The translations under genes and the position numbers were made by a program. From Verrucomicrobiia bacterium (GTDB lineage Bacteria > Verrucomicrobiota > Verrucomicrobiia > Limisphaerales > UBA9464), in the NCBI GenBank assembly GCA_019634635.1, contig JAHCBB010000017.1:38461-102460 (forward strand): 64,000 bases of DNA, written 5' to 3'. Below, piece by piece: positions 29,090 to 36,992 of the stretch (the stretch's first letter is position 1; the number at the start of each line of letters is the position of its first letter). The notes below the pieces were generated by a model. That model was not told the origin of the DNA, ran no database searches, and saw only the letters and a list, made by a program, of their open reading frames with translations.

Positions 29090-29905
29090 ATGACTTTCCG
29101 CCGTCCACTGCGCACCGCCCGCCGTTTTTCCGCGTTCCTCTGGTTTCACGTGACCAGCGTCCGGGATTTCCGCCGGCAGGTGGCACCCCGGGAGCATGAC
29201 GGTCGGGACTTCAAGGTGCGGGCCGCCTGGACCCAACGGCACGCCCGGCGGCTGTGCCGGATCCTGGACTGGAGCTTTGAAACCGCGGGCACGCCGCCCG
29301 ACGCCACGCTCTACGGGGCCAATCATCTCGGGTATGCGGACATCGTCATGCTGGCCGCCGCCACCCCGGTGGTGTTTGTCTCCAAGTCGGAGGTCCGAAG
29401 CTGGCCGATCCTGGGCACCCTGGCCTCGTGCGCGGGAACCCTCTTCCTGAACCGCCAGCGCAAGGAGGACCTGGTGACAGTGGCCCGCCAGTTCGAGCCC
29501 GTGACGGCCGCGGGCATTCCCGTCGTGGTGTTCCTCGAGGGGACCAGCAGCGACGGCAGCCAGGTGCTGCCGTTCCGCGCGTCCCTGCTGGCGCCGGCCG
29601 TCGCCGCGGGCTGGAACGTGGCACCCGTCGCGCTCGACTACAGTGTCCGCCCGGGATCGGTCGCCCGGGACGTCGCCTGGTGGGGGGACCAGGGATTCAT
29701 GCCCCATTTTCTCAACCTGCTCGCGCGCGACGCCGTGCATGCCCGCATTGCCTTTGGCGGGGCGCTGCCCGCCGGACCCGACCGCAAGGCACTGGCCCGG
29801 ACGCTGCATGCGGCAGTGGTCGGGTTGCGGGTCCACGGCGGGACGATTCCGGAGAGCCCGGCAAAATTCGAGCCCGAACTGGCCTCGAAAAACTCCCGCG
29901 GATAG
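29090..29905 (+). CDS. Lysophospholipid acyltransferase family protein (PlsC-like)
   Basis: 271 residues. The acyltransferase H-x4-D motif is NHLGYADIV. The second motif is VVVFLEGTSSDG (the usual FPEGT) and the third VAPVALDYSV. These glycerol-phosphate acyltransferase motifs indicate transfer of an acyl chain to a lysophospholipid or similar lipid at the inner membrane. No long transmembrane helix is visible beyond the N-terminal region FSAFLWFHVTSV. It is divergent from the histidine kinase and is followed by a glycosyltransferase gene one base after its stop. Confidence 0.88.
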   Translation: MTFRRPLRTARRFSAFLWFHVTSVRDFRRQVAPREHDGRDFKVRAAWTQRHARRLCRILDWSFETAGTPPDATLYGANHLGYADIVMLAAATPVVFVSKSEVRSWPILGTLASCAGTLFLNRQRKEDLVTVARQFEPVTAAGIPVVVFLEGTSSDGSQVLPFRASLLAPAVAAGWNVAPVALDYSVRPGSVARDVAWWGDQGFMPHFLNLLARDAVHARIAFGGALPAGPDRKALARTLHAAVVGLRVHGGTIPESPAKFEPELASKNSRG

Positions 29906-29906
29906 G

Positions 29907-30677
29907 ATGCCCCCGGTGCCCGCGCAGATCACCATCGTCGTTCCGTTGTTCGAGGAGGCCGCGAATGTCGCCCCGCTGGTGACCGAGCTCATCCGGGTCT
30001 TCGCCGGGGAATCACGGCCATGGGAACTGGTGCTGGTGGACGACGGGAGCCGCGACGGCACCTGGACCGAGGTGCTGGCGGCGCAGGCGACGGATCCCCG
30101 GGTTCGCGGCATCCGCCACCGGGAGAACCGCGGGCAAAGTGCCGCCGTATGGACCGGGATCATCCGCTCCGATGCGCCCCTGCTCTGCACCCTGGACGGC
30201 GACCTTCAAAACGACCCCTCCGAGCTGCCGCGGATGTTGTCGCTCCTCGATTCGGTGGATTTTGTCTGCGGCCATCGGGTTCACCGGAGAGACTCGCGGG
30301 TGCGGCGGGTGTCCTCGCGGGTGGCGCGGGTCGCCCGAAGACTGGCGCTGGGGGCCGATTTCGCCGACACCGGCTGTGCGCTTCGTGCCTTCCGCCGGGA
30401 ATGCCTTGCCGGGGTGTTCCTCTTCAACGGACTGCACCGGTTCCTTCCGATCCTCGTGGCCGGCGGCGGCTTTCGATGCCGGGAGGTCCCGGTGATGCAC
30501 CGGGCCCGGACGGCCGGCGTCTCCAAGTACGGTGTCTGGAACCGCCTTGGCCGGGGGCTGTTCGATCTGCTCGGCGTGGCCTGGTATCAACGCCGTCGGG
30601 TGGCTCCGGTGGTTCTTGAAGATTCGCGGCGACCGACGGATGCTGCCGGAGCAACGATTCCCGTTTCCCGGTGTTGA
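29907..30677 (+). CDS. Glycosyltransferase family 2 (polyprenyl-phosphate type)
   Basis: 256 residues. The GT-A fold begins ITIVVPLFEEAANVAPLV. The nucleotide-sugar site follows with LVLVDDGSRDGTW, and the metal-binding DxD is LDGDLQNDP. The acceptor-side segment FADTGCALRAFRRE is typical of dolichyl/undecaprenyl-phosphate mannosyltransferase-like enzymes. No C-terminal transmembrane pair of the longer family members is present. The ATG lies one base after the plsC-like stop, so the two are one transcription unit, probably envelope lipid or glycan synthesis. Confidence 0.9.
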   Translation: MPPVPAQITIVVPLFEEAANVAPLVTELIRVFAGESRPWELVLVDDGSRDGTWTEVLAAQATDPRVRGIRHRENRGQSAAVWTGIIRSDAPLLCTLDGDLQNDPSELPRMLSLLDSVDFVCGHRVHRRDSRVRRVSSRVARVARRLALGADFADTGCALRAFRRECLAGVFLFNGLHRFLPILVAGGGFRCREVPVMHRARTAGVSKYGVWNRLGRGLFDLLGVAWYQRRRVAPVVLEDSRRPTDAAGATIPVSRC

Positions 30678-30707
30678 CCTCCGTCACCGAAATCAGATTT
30701 TCCATCC

Positions 30708-31124
30708 ATGAAGCTTGAATCCATCCCCCCCCGCCGCCGGCGCTCACTGGCGCGCGCCGGGTTCACCCTGATCGAGATCATGATCGTGGTGATGATCATC
30801 GGTCTGCTGGCAATGATCGCGATTCCCAACATCAACGGCTCGCTCGCCACCAGCCGCTACAACGCGATCATCAACAACCTCAGGGTCATTGATAATCAGA
30901 AACAGCTCTGGGCCGCCGAGCAGAAGAAGGGCGACAACGACACGCCCAGCGAAGCGGATCTCGCCCCCTATTTCGGCAGCGGACGCTTCCCGACCTCGGT
31001 GATGGGCGAGACCTACAACATCAACAACGTGGGCACCCAGCCCACCGCCACCGTTCCCTCACGCCTCAAGATGCCCCGGCAGACCATCGAGGCGGGTGGC
31101 ATGGTGGCCCTGCCCGATCGCTGA
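30708..31124 (+). CDS. Type II secretion/type IV pilin-like prepilin
   Basis: 138 residues. A basic leader ending RARAG is followed by the prepilin motif FTLIEIMIVVMIIGLLAMIA, with Glu at mature position 5, so a prepilin peptidase should process and methylate it. The rest has the helix-then-beta layout of GspG-like major pseudopilins (SLATSRYNAIINNLRVIDNQ). No assembly ATPase, secretin or peptidase is in this window. The FGE-like gene follows seven bases after the stop. Confidence 0.9.
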   Translation: MKLESIPPRRRRSLARAGFTLIEIMIVVMIIGLLAMIAIPNINGSLATSRYNAIINNLRVIDNQKQLWAAEQKKGDNDTPSEADLAPYFGSGRFPTSVMGETYNINNVGTQPTATVPSRLKMPRQTIEAGGMVALPDR

Positions 31125-31131
31125 TCCCGCG

Positions 31132-32091
31132 GTGTCCGCCTCCGTCGTCGAGCGTCCGACCCGTTGGGTGACGCGGGTGCCGCTCCTGGAACGCGCACTG
31201 CTCGTCGCCCTTGCCGGCGCCGCCTTGATGGCTCCACCGGCCGGCTCGCGACTGGCCGCGGCCGATGCCAAGGCGGCCACGGTCCGCCCCGCCGCGAAGG
31301 CATCCCGGGACCATCCGTTCACCAACACGCTCGGCATGCGGTTCGTCCCGGTGCCGGGCGTCGCCGTGCTGTTCAGCGTGTGGGAGACGCGCGTCCGGGA
31401 TTTCCGGGCCTTTGTGGACGCCACCGGATACGACGCGACGGGGAAGATGTACGCGATCGGTCCCGAAGGCTGGCGCATCCGCGACCGGACCTGGATGGAG
31501 CCCGGCTTCCCGCAGACCGCGAATCACCCGGTCTGCGGCGTGAGCTTTGTGGACGCCACCCGCTTCTGCGAATGGCTCACCGCCCGGGAACGGGCGGCGG
31601 GATCGGTGGGCCCCAACGATCGCTTCCGCCTGCCCACGGACGCCGAATGGTCCGCCGCCGTCGGGGAAACGCGCTATCCTTGGGGCGACGACTGGCCGCC
31701 GCCGCCCATGGCGGGAAACTATGGCGACGCCGAATCCGACCTGAGCCCGAAGATCCTGACCTATCGGGACGGCTACAGCCGCACCGCACCGGTCGGCGTG
31801 TTCAGCGCCAATCGCCATGGCATCCATGACCTGGGCGGCAATGTCTGGGAATGGTGCGACACGTTCTACCGCCGGGAGATGAATTCCACGGAGACGCTCC
31901 AACAGTTTCCCGGGCTGGAGGAGGACGGCGGCGGCACGCGCTACCGCGTGCTTCGGGGGGGTTCGTGGGACCGGGTCACTCCCGCATTTCTCGAATCCGC
32001 GTGCCGCAACAACGATGAGCCCGACGGGCGCGGCGACTTTCTGGGCTTCCGCGTGGTTTTCGAGCCTGCAGGCAAAACCGGCGGCCGCTGA
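31132..32091 (+). CDS. Formylglycine-generating-enzyme/SUMF1-family protein, exported
   Basis: 319 residues from GTG 31132, which gives a signal-like segment (LLERALLVALAGAALMAPPA). The FGE-sulfatase fold is marked by TLGMRFVPVPGVAVLFSVWETRVRDF, then PVCGVSFVDATRFCEWLT, FRLPTDAEWSAAVG, GNVWEWCDTFY and YRVLRGGSWD. True sulfatase-activating FGEs need two C-terminal cysteines near the active site. Here the candidate region (LESACRNNDEPDGRG) has a single Cys, so oxygenase activity on sulfatases is doubtful. It may be a non-catalytic C-type-lectin-like relative. No sulfatase gene is seen in the window. Confidence 0.82.
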   Translation: MSASVVERPTRWVTRVPLLERALLVALAGAALMAPPAGSRLAAADAKAATVRPAAKASRDHPFTNTLGMRFVPVPGVAVLFSVWETRVRDFRAFVDATGYDATGKMYAIGPEGWRIRDRTWMEPGFPQTANHPVCGVSFVDATRFCEWLTARERAAGSVGPNDRFRLPTDAEWSAAVGETRYPWGDDWPPPPMAGNYGDAESDLSPKILTYRDGYSRTAPVGVFSANRHGIHDLGGNVWEWCDTFYRREMNSTETLQQFPGLEEDGGGTRYRVLRGGSWDRVTPAFLESACRNNDEPDGRGDFLGFRVVFEPAGKTGGR

Positions 32092-32187
32092 TCCGGGACG
32101 CCACCGTCGGTCGTTGCGCCGCACAGCGGGCTGTTGGCCAACCCGCCCCCCGGAGAGGCCGGGGTCCTCCGCGTAAGGTTTTCGGGA

Positions 32188-32445
32188 ATGCCGCGACTCC
32201 ATCGGCATCTGTTCAGGATGAACAATTTCCCGAAGCGGTGCGCCGGAGTTCTCGCAGTCGTTGCCGTCCCGCTGGCGGGCTGTGCCGGACCGGGCATTGC
32301 CGCCCAGCGCCTGGTGAGCCAGCCGGACATGACATTCTCCACGTCCGCGATCTGGAATTTTGACCAACCCCTTGCCCTTCAGACCGAGACCGGCCGGGCT
32401 TTCGCCGGCGCCGGTTCCGCCGCCGGTTGCACCAGCTGCAAATGA
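32188..32445 (+). CDS. Small lipoprotein, DUF4266-like
   Basis: 85 residues. A basic N-terminus and hydrophobic core end in LAGC, a lipobox with Cys32 as the lipidated residue. The mature part (RLVSQPDMTF, then ETGRAFAGAGSAAGCTSCK) resembles DUF4266 lipoproteins, which have LA-x-P-x-M near the start and a Gly-rich tail ending in clustered Cys. Here the tail CTSC is a potential metal or thiol site. The start may be ATG 32188 (AAGG upstream at a suitable distance) or ATG 32218. In many bacteria DUF4266 genes lie with DUF3570 and TlpA genes; here a TlpA gene follows with one tiny gene between. Confidence 0.65.
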   Translation: MPRLHRHLFRMNNFPKRCAGVLAVVAVPLAGCAGPGIAAQRLVSQPDMTFSTSAIWNFDQPLALQTETGRAFAGAGSAAGCTSCK

Positions 32446-32618
32446 GCTTCCGGGGCCATCCACTTCCGGTGCTCGCAGCGGCCGCGACGCTCACCCTGCG
32501 GGCCGCCACAATTCCGGCCGTCGAGGTGGGCACCGAAGTCCAGTTCTCCCCGGATATCACCCTCACGCAGACCACGGCGTCCTGGTTCGAGCAGGCGGGA
32601 CCCCTCCAATCCCCGTGA
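32442..32618 (+). CDS. Small exported protein, unknown
   Basis: 58 residues. It starts at ATG 32442, overlapping the lipoprotein stop by four bases, and its own stop overlaps the TlpA start (GTGA). The N-terminus (HPLPVLAAAATLTLRAA) looks like a signal peptide, leaving about 35 residues with no Cys and no recognisable domain. The position between two coupled genes and the overlaps on both sides argue that it is translated. It could be the remnant of a longer gene, such as the DUF3570 barrel that usually sits here; that is speculation. Confidence 0.5.
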   Translation: MSFRGHPLPVLAAAATLTLRAATIPAVEVGTEVQFSPDITLTQTTASWFEQAGPLQSP

Positions 32619-33412
32619 ACTCCCCTCGCACACCGACCCTGCTTCTCGCCCTCGCGATGGCGTCCGCATTGAACGCCGCGTCCGTTCTCCGCCCCGGCGA
32701 CATCGTCACCGAAATCACAAATCTTGTGGACCGCGCGACCGGTCAGGTGGTCTCCCCGGAACAACTGCAGGGCAAGGTGCTGTTCCTCGATTTCTTCGCC
32801 CACTGGTGCCCGGTCTGCCGGGCGGCGGCGCCTCAGATTCAGCAGGGCATCGGCGACCGGTACTCCCAACAGGACGGAAATGCCGAGGGGCTCCCGGTGC
32901 TGCACATCGGCGTCAACCTCCAGGCCGACAACAACGACGCCAACCGCAACGCGACAACCACCTTTGCGCAGATCTATCGGATCCCCCTGGTGGTCCAGGA
33001 TTCCTCACGCCGGTTTCAGGGCCTGTTCGGCCCGACCTCCGGACAGCCAACGTTCGCCATCATCAACGGAGTCACGAACTCGCCCTCCCACCGGCTTTGG
33101 GAGCTGATTTATGCCCGGTTCAGTTATCAGGACAGCACCGCGACGCGCCCCATCGAGGCGTTTCAGACCGCGATTGATTCCGTGCAGGCCCCGCCACCGC
33201 AACTGGAGGCGTTCCGCATCCGGCCCGATGGCCACTGGGAATTCTCGATCACCGGCCCCGGCCGGGCGCCGGTCCTTCTGGAATGGAGCGAGGACCTCGG
33301 CGGCTGGCAGTCCACGGGAATGAACTTTCCAACCGCCGAACCGGCCCCGTATCACCTGCCGGCACCCACGACCACCCCCGGGGGATACCTGCGCCTTCGC
33401 CGCCTGCGATGA
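32615..33412 (+). CDS. TlpA-family thioredoxin-like protein with C-terminal extension
   Basis: 265 residues from GTG 32615. The signal peptide is MNSPRTPTLLLALAMASALN. The thioredoxin site is CPVC (65-68) in LFLDFFAHWCPVCRAAAP, and the cis-Pro loop is GQPTFAII. The last 70 residues add an LEWSEDLGGWQS-type segment common at the C-terminus of Verrucomicrobia secreted proteins. Expected role: periplasmic disulfide reduction or metal-related redox. It is translationally coupled to the two small genes upstream. Confidence 0.85.
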   Translation: MNSPRTPTLLLALAMASALNAASVLRPGDIVTEITNLVDRATGQVVSPEQLQGKVLFLDFFAHWCPVCRAAAPQIQQGIGDRYSQQDGNAEGLPVLHIGVNLQADNNDANRNATTTFAQIYRIPLVVQDSSRRFQGLFGPTSGQPTFAIINGVTNSPSHRLWELIYARFSYQDSTATRPIEAFQTAIDSVQAPPPQLEAFRIRPDGHWEFSITGPGRAPVLLEWSEDLGGWQSTGMNFPTAEPAPYHLPAPTTTPGGYLRLRRLR

Positions 33413-33591
33413 CAACTTTCTTCATGGCCGGGCACCGCCAGCCGCCGATGAAGACCGTGAGCAACCGGAGAGCTGCCGTGCCCTTGAATGACGTCACTGG
33501 CCTGCAGCCATGCAGGACAACAGCGAACCCGTTTGCCTCGGTGAATTCGCGCCGTCGGGCCGTTGGTCCCCACCTTCGGGTCAACGCCCTA

Positions 33592-34338
33592 ATGATTTCG
33601 CTCCTGCTGACCCTGGCCGGTCCGCTTTGGGCCCACGGTTTCGACGCCGACCACGAACGGTTCGCGCGCGTGCTGGCCGCAACCGTGACCACCCATGGAG
33701 TCAACTACGCGGCGCTCAAGGCCTCACCCGCGGCACTGGATGCCTATCTTGACGAACTCGCCGCGCTGCCCGCCGCGGAGTTTGCCGGGTGGCCGCGGAT
33801 GGAGCGCCTCGCGCTCCTTATCAATCTCTACAATGCCACCACGCTGCGGGTCATCCGCGACCGGTATCCCATCCGGAGCATCCGCAGCATCGGCCTCCTG
33901 CCCGGCGCCGCATGGCGGGAGCTCGACGTCCGTTTCGGCGGCCAGATGATGTCGCTCAGTCATCTCGAAAACCGGGTTCTGCGCCCTGAGTACGGGGAGC
34001 CGCGCATCCATTTCGCCCTGGTCTGCGCGGCGCGCGGCTGCCCGCCGCTGCGGACTGAACCTTTCCGAGGGAACGATCTGGAGGATCAACTCGACGACCA
34101 GGCCCGGACCTTCCTGGCGATCCCGTTCAAGAACCGCTTCGACGCCCGGGACAACACCCTCTGGCTGTCACCCATCTTCAAGTGGTACAAGACCGACTTC
34201 ACGGCGGAGGGCGGATCCCTCGCGGACTACGTCCGTCGTTACCTTCCGGCAGATCAGGCGGAGGCCCTGGGACGGGCCTCCAAGGTCCGCGTGCGCCATA
34301 CCGACTATGACTGGACGCTCAATGATGCGGGACACTGA
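33592..34338 (+). CDS. DUF547 domain-containing secreted protein
   Basis: 248 residues with a signal peptide (MISLLLTLAGPLWAHG). The DUF547 core is clear: YAALKASPAALDAYLDELA, ERLALLINLYNATTLRVI, then SLSHLENRVLRPEYGEPRIH and the conserved CAARGCPPLRTEPF with two cysteines, ending LSPIFKWYKTDF. The family fold resembles papain-like/transglutaminase proteins, but its function is not established. It follows the TlpA gene by 179 bases; co-occurrence with thioredoxin-like genes fits a periplasmic role. Confidence 0.88.
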   Translation: MISLLLTLAGPLWAHGFDADHERFARVLAATVTTHGVNYAALKASPAALDAYLDELAALPAAEFAGWPRMERLALLINLYNATTLRVIRDRYPIRSIRSIGLLPGAAWRELDVRFGGQMMSLSHLENRVLRPEYGEPRIHFALVCAARGCPPLRTEPFRGNDLEDQLDDQARTFLAIPFKNRFDARDNTLWLSPIFKWYKTDFTAEGGSLADYVRRYLPADQAEALGRASKVRVRHTDYDWTLNDAGH

Positions 34339-34557
34339 GCGGACGGAGTGAACCGCCCATCCGCCGCGGAGCGGAAAACGCCGGCCTCGGAACGCTCACG
34401 ATCCCGGGGGGTCGCCCATGCTGCGGCGCCCACGGGGAGATGGGACACCGGGGCATGACCCCGGCGGTTGCGCGGCGCCGTCGGGCGTTGGGAGCCCATT
34501 GAAGTCCGGAAAAGGATTGTCCCGACCTGCCGACCGCGGCAGCGTTGCCGACTTCGT

Positions 34558-35901
34558 ATGCAGCGGGTCCAGGTGGGTCTGATCGGGGCGGGAACCGTGG
34601 GTGGGGGGGTGTGGAATGCCCTCGCACGCAACGGCCCCCTCATGGCGTCGCGCCTCGGCATCCGGCTCGACGTCGCCGCGGTCGCCGTGCGGGATCCCGC
34701 GCGCTCCCGTGCGGCCCGCATTCCCGGCAAACTGTTCAGGATCGACTGGCGTCAGGTGGTCCTCCATCCGGATGTCCAGGTGGTCGTCGAGTTGATGGGC
34801 GGCACAACGACGGCACGCGACGCCGTGGTCACGGCCCTGCGGGCGGGCAAACCTGTGGTGACCGCCAACAAGGCCCTTGTCTCCGCTCACGGGGAGGAAC
34901 TGTTCACTGAAGCGGCACGGCACGGTGTCAACCTGTACTACGAAGCCTCCGTGGCCGGCGGCATCCCCATCATCAAGATGCTGCGGGAATCGCTCGTCGG
35001 TAACCGCGTGACCCGCATCGCCGGCATCGTCAACGGCACCTGCAACTACATCCTGACCCGCATGCAGCGCGAGGGTGTGGCGTTTGCCGACGTGCTCGTG
35101 GACGCCCAGCGTCTGGGATATGCGGAGGCGGAGCCGTCCCTGGATGTGGACGGCCATGATGCGGCGCACAAGACCGCCATCCTCGCCTCACTCGCACATG
35201 GCTTCTGGGTGAACCCGGCCTCCGTCCATACCGAGGGCATCCAGGATTTGTCCCCGCTGGACATCGAATTTGCGGGGCGCCTCGGCTACACCATCAAGCT
35301 GCTGGGAATCGTGAAGTGCCTCACGCAGGACCGGCGCCCCCGGTCGCGCCGGTCCGGTCCGCCTCCGTCCTGCGCCATCCAGGCGTCGGTGTACCCGGCG
35401 CTCGTCCCCAAGACCCACGTGCTGGCCTCCGTGGGGGACGCCTTCAACGCGGTGGCGGTGCGGGGGGACATCGTGGGCGATGCCCTTTTCTACGGTCGCG
35501 GGGCGGGCGCCGAGGCCACGGCGAGCTCGGTGCTGAGCGACCTGGCCGACGCGGTGCTCGACTTGAAGCACGGTTCGCATCGCCGGGTGCCGCCATTTGT
35601 GGCCCATGAGGTTCACGGCCGCGTGATACCCCTCGCCGAGGTCGTGTCCCGCTACTACGTGCGTCTGGCCGTTGTGGACCGCCCCGGGGTCTTCGCGAGG
35701 ATTTCCGGCGTCCTGGCCCGCGCCCGCGTCGGAATCTCCTCGATCATCCAACCCGAAGGCCACGCCGGCGACACCGTGCCGGTGATCCTCATGATCCACG
35801 ACGCCCCCAATGCCACCCTCCAGCGGGTGCTCCGACAGATTGCGGCGCTCCCGGTGGTGCGCACCGCGCCGGTCATGATCCGCGTCGAAGACCTCGAATA
35901 G
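34558..35901 (+). CDS. hom: Homoserine dehydrogenase
   Basis: 447 residues. The enzyme reduces aspartate semialdehyde to homoserine for threonine and methionine. The Rossmann motif VGLIGAGTVGGGVW is at the start. TANKALVSAHGEELF and VNGTCNYILTRM mark the substrate domain, with the catalytic Lys in SLDVDGHDAAHKTAILASL. A C-terminal ACT domain (about 360-447, RLAVVDRPGVFARISGVLAR) predicts allosteric feedback. An Arg/Pro-rich insertion (DRRPRSRRSGPPPS, near residue 260) interrupts the usual short link before YPALVPKTHVLASV. The ATG at 34558 lies directly before the Rossmann strand. It is followed eight bases later by thrC; thrB is not adjacent. Confidence 0.96.
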   Translation: MQRVQVGLIGAGTVGGGVWNALARNGPLMASRLGIRLDVAAVAVRDPARSRAARIPGKLFRIDWRQVVLHPDVQVVVELMGGTTTARDAVVTALRAGKPVVTANKALVSAHGEELFTEAARHGVNLYYEASVAGGIPIIKMLRESLVGNRVTRIAGIVNGTCNYILTRMQREGVAFADVLVDAQRLGYAEAEPSLDVDGHDAAHKTAILASLAHGFWVNPASVHTEGIQDLSPLDIEFAGRLGYTIKLLGIVKCLTQDRRPRSRRSGPPPSCAIQASVYPALVPKTHVLASVGDAFNAVAVRGDIVGDALFYGRGAGAEATASSVLSDLADAVLDLKHGSHRRVPPFVAHEVHGRVIPLAEVVSRYYVRLAVVDRPGVFARISGVLARARVGISSIIQPEGHAGDTVPVILMIHDAPNATLQRVLRQIAALPVVRTAPVMIRVEDLE

Positions 35902-35909
35902 CCACTGCC

Positions 35910-36980
35910 ATGAATCCCGTCCTCTCCTGGCCCGGTGTGATCCGCCGCTATGCGGAGTTCCTTCCCGTCACCGAGGACACCCCCGTGGTCACACTGCTGG
36001 AGGGCAACACCCCCCTGATTCCGGTGCCTGCATTCGTGGCGGCAATCGGTGGGCAGTTTGACCTTCGCCTGAAATACGAGGCCATGAACCCGACCTGTTC
36101 CTTCAAGGACCGGGGCATGACCATGGCCATCACCCGGGCGAAGGAGCGGGGTGCGCGGGTCGTCGTGTGCGCCAGCACCGGCAACACCAGCGCCAGCGCC
36201 GCCGCCTATGCCGCGCGCGCCGGAATGCGCTGCGTGGTGGTCCTGCCCCGGGGCAAGATCGCCATGGGCAAGCTCTCACAGGCCCTGCTCTACGGCGCAA
36301 CCACCGTCAGCATCGAGGGCAACTTCGACGACGCCCTCCGCATCGTCCGCGAACTGGGTGAGACGGGGGCCGTGGAAGTCGTGAACTCGGTCAATCCGGT
36401 GCGCATCGAAGGGCAAAAGACCGCCGCCTTCGAGATCTGCGATGCCCTGGGGGACGCCCCCGACTTTCACTTCCTGCCCGTGGGCAACGCCGGCAACATC
36501 ACGGCGTACTGGAAGGGGTTCCAGGAGTATGCGGCCGCGGGAAGGACCGTCACGCGGCCGCGCATGATGGGCTGGCAGGCCGACGGGGCCGCCCCGATTG
36601 TCCTCGGCCATCCAGTGGCCAACCCGGAGACGGTGGCCACCGCGATCCGCATCGGCAACCCCGCGAGCTGGCAGGGCGCGGTCGCCGCCGCGCGGGAGTC
36701 GGGCGGGGCCATCCGCAGCGTCTCCGACGACGAAATCCTCCACGCCTACCGGCTTCTCGCGCGCACCGAGGGCATCATGGTGGAGCCCGCATGTGCCGCA
36801 CCGCTCGCCGGACTCATCCGGTGCATTGCCACCGGCGGGATTCCGAAGGATGCCCGGGTGACGGCCACGATGACCGGCCACGGCCTGAAGGATCCCGACA
36901 CCGCCATCCGCGTGGCCGGCGGCGAACCCGTCGTCGCCGCCGCCACGGCCGAAGCCGTCCGCGCCGTGATCGGGCTGTGA
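35910..36980 (+). CDS. thrC: Threonine synthase
   Basis: PLP enzyme of 356 residues that makes threonine from O-phosphohomoserine. GNTPLIPVPAF and the PLP Lys in NPTCSFKDRGMTMAI are followed by ASTGNTSASAAAYAARAGM and FHFLPVGNAGNITAYWKGF. Length fits the short class of ThrC. It forms a hom-thrC unit without thrB, so homoserine kinase must be encoded elsewhere. Confidence 0.96.
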   Translation: MNPVLSWPGVIRRYAEFLPVTEDTPVVTLLEGNTPLIPVPAFVAAIGGQFDLRLKYEAMNPTCSFKDRGMTMAITRAKERGARVVVCASTGNTSASAAAYAARAGMRCVVVLPRGKIAMGKLSQALLYGATTVSIEGNFDDALRIVRELGETGAVEVVNSVNPVRIEGQKTAAFEICDALGDAPDFHFLPVGNAGNITAYWKGFQEYAAAGRTVTRPRMMGWQADGAAPIVLGHPVANPETVATAIRIGNPASWQGAVAAARESGGAIRSVSDDEILHAYRLLARTEGIMVEPACAAPLAGLIRCIATGGIPKDARVTATMTGHGLKDPDTAIRVAGGEPVVAAATAEAVRAVIGL

Positions 36981-36992
36981 TTCCGGCCCGGC

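Noticed and set aside
28961..30190. N-terminal extension of the histidine kinase frame
   Set aside because: It lies opposite the plsC-like and GT2 genes and lacks protein character; the signal peptide at 28960 marks the true start.
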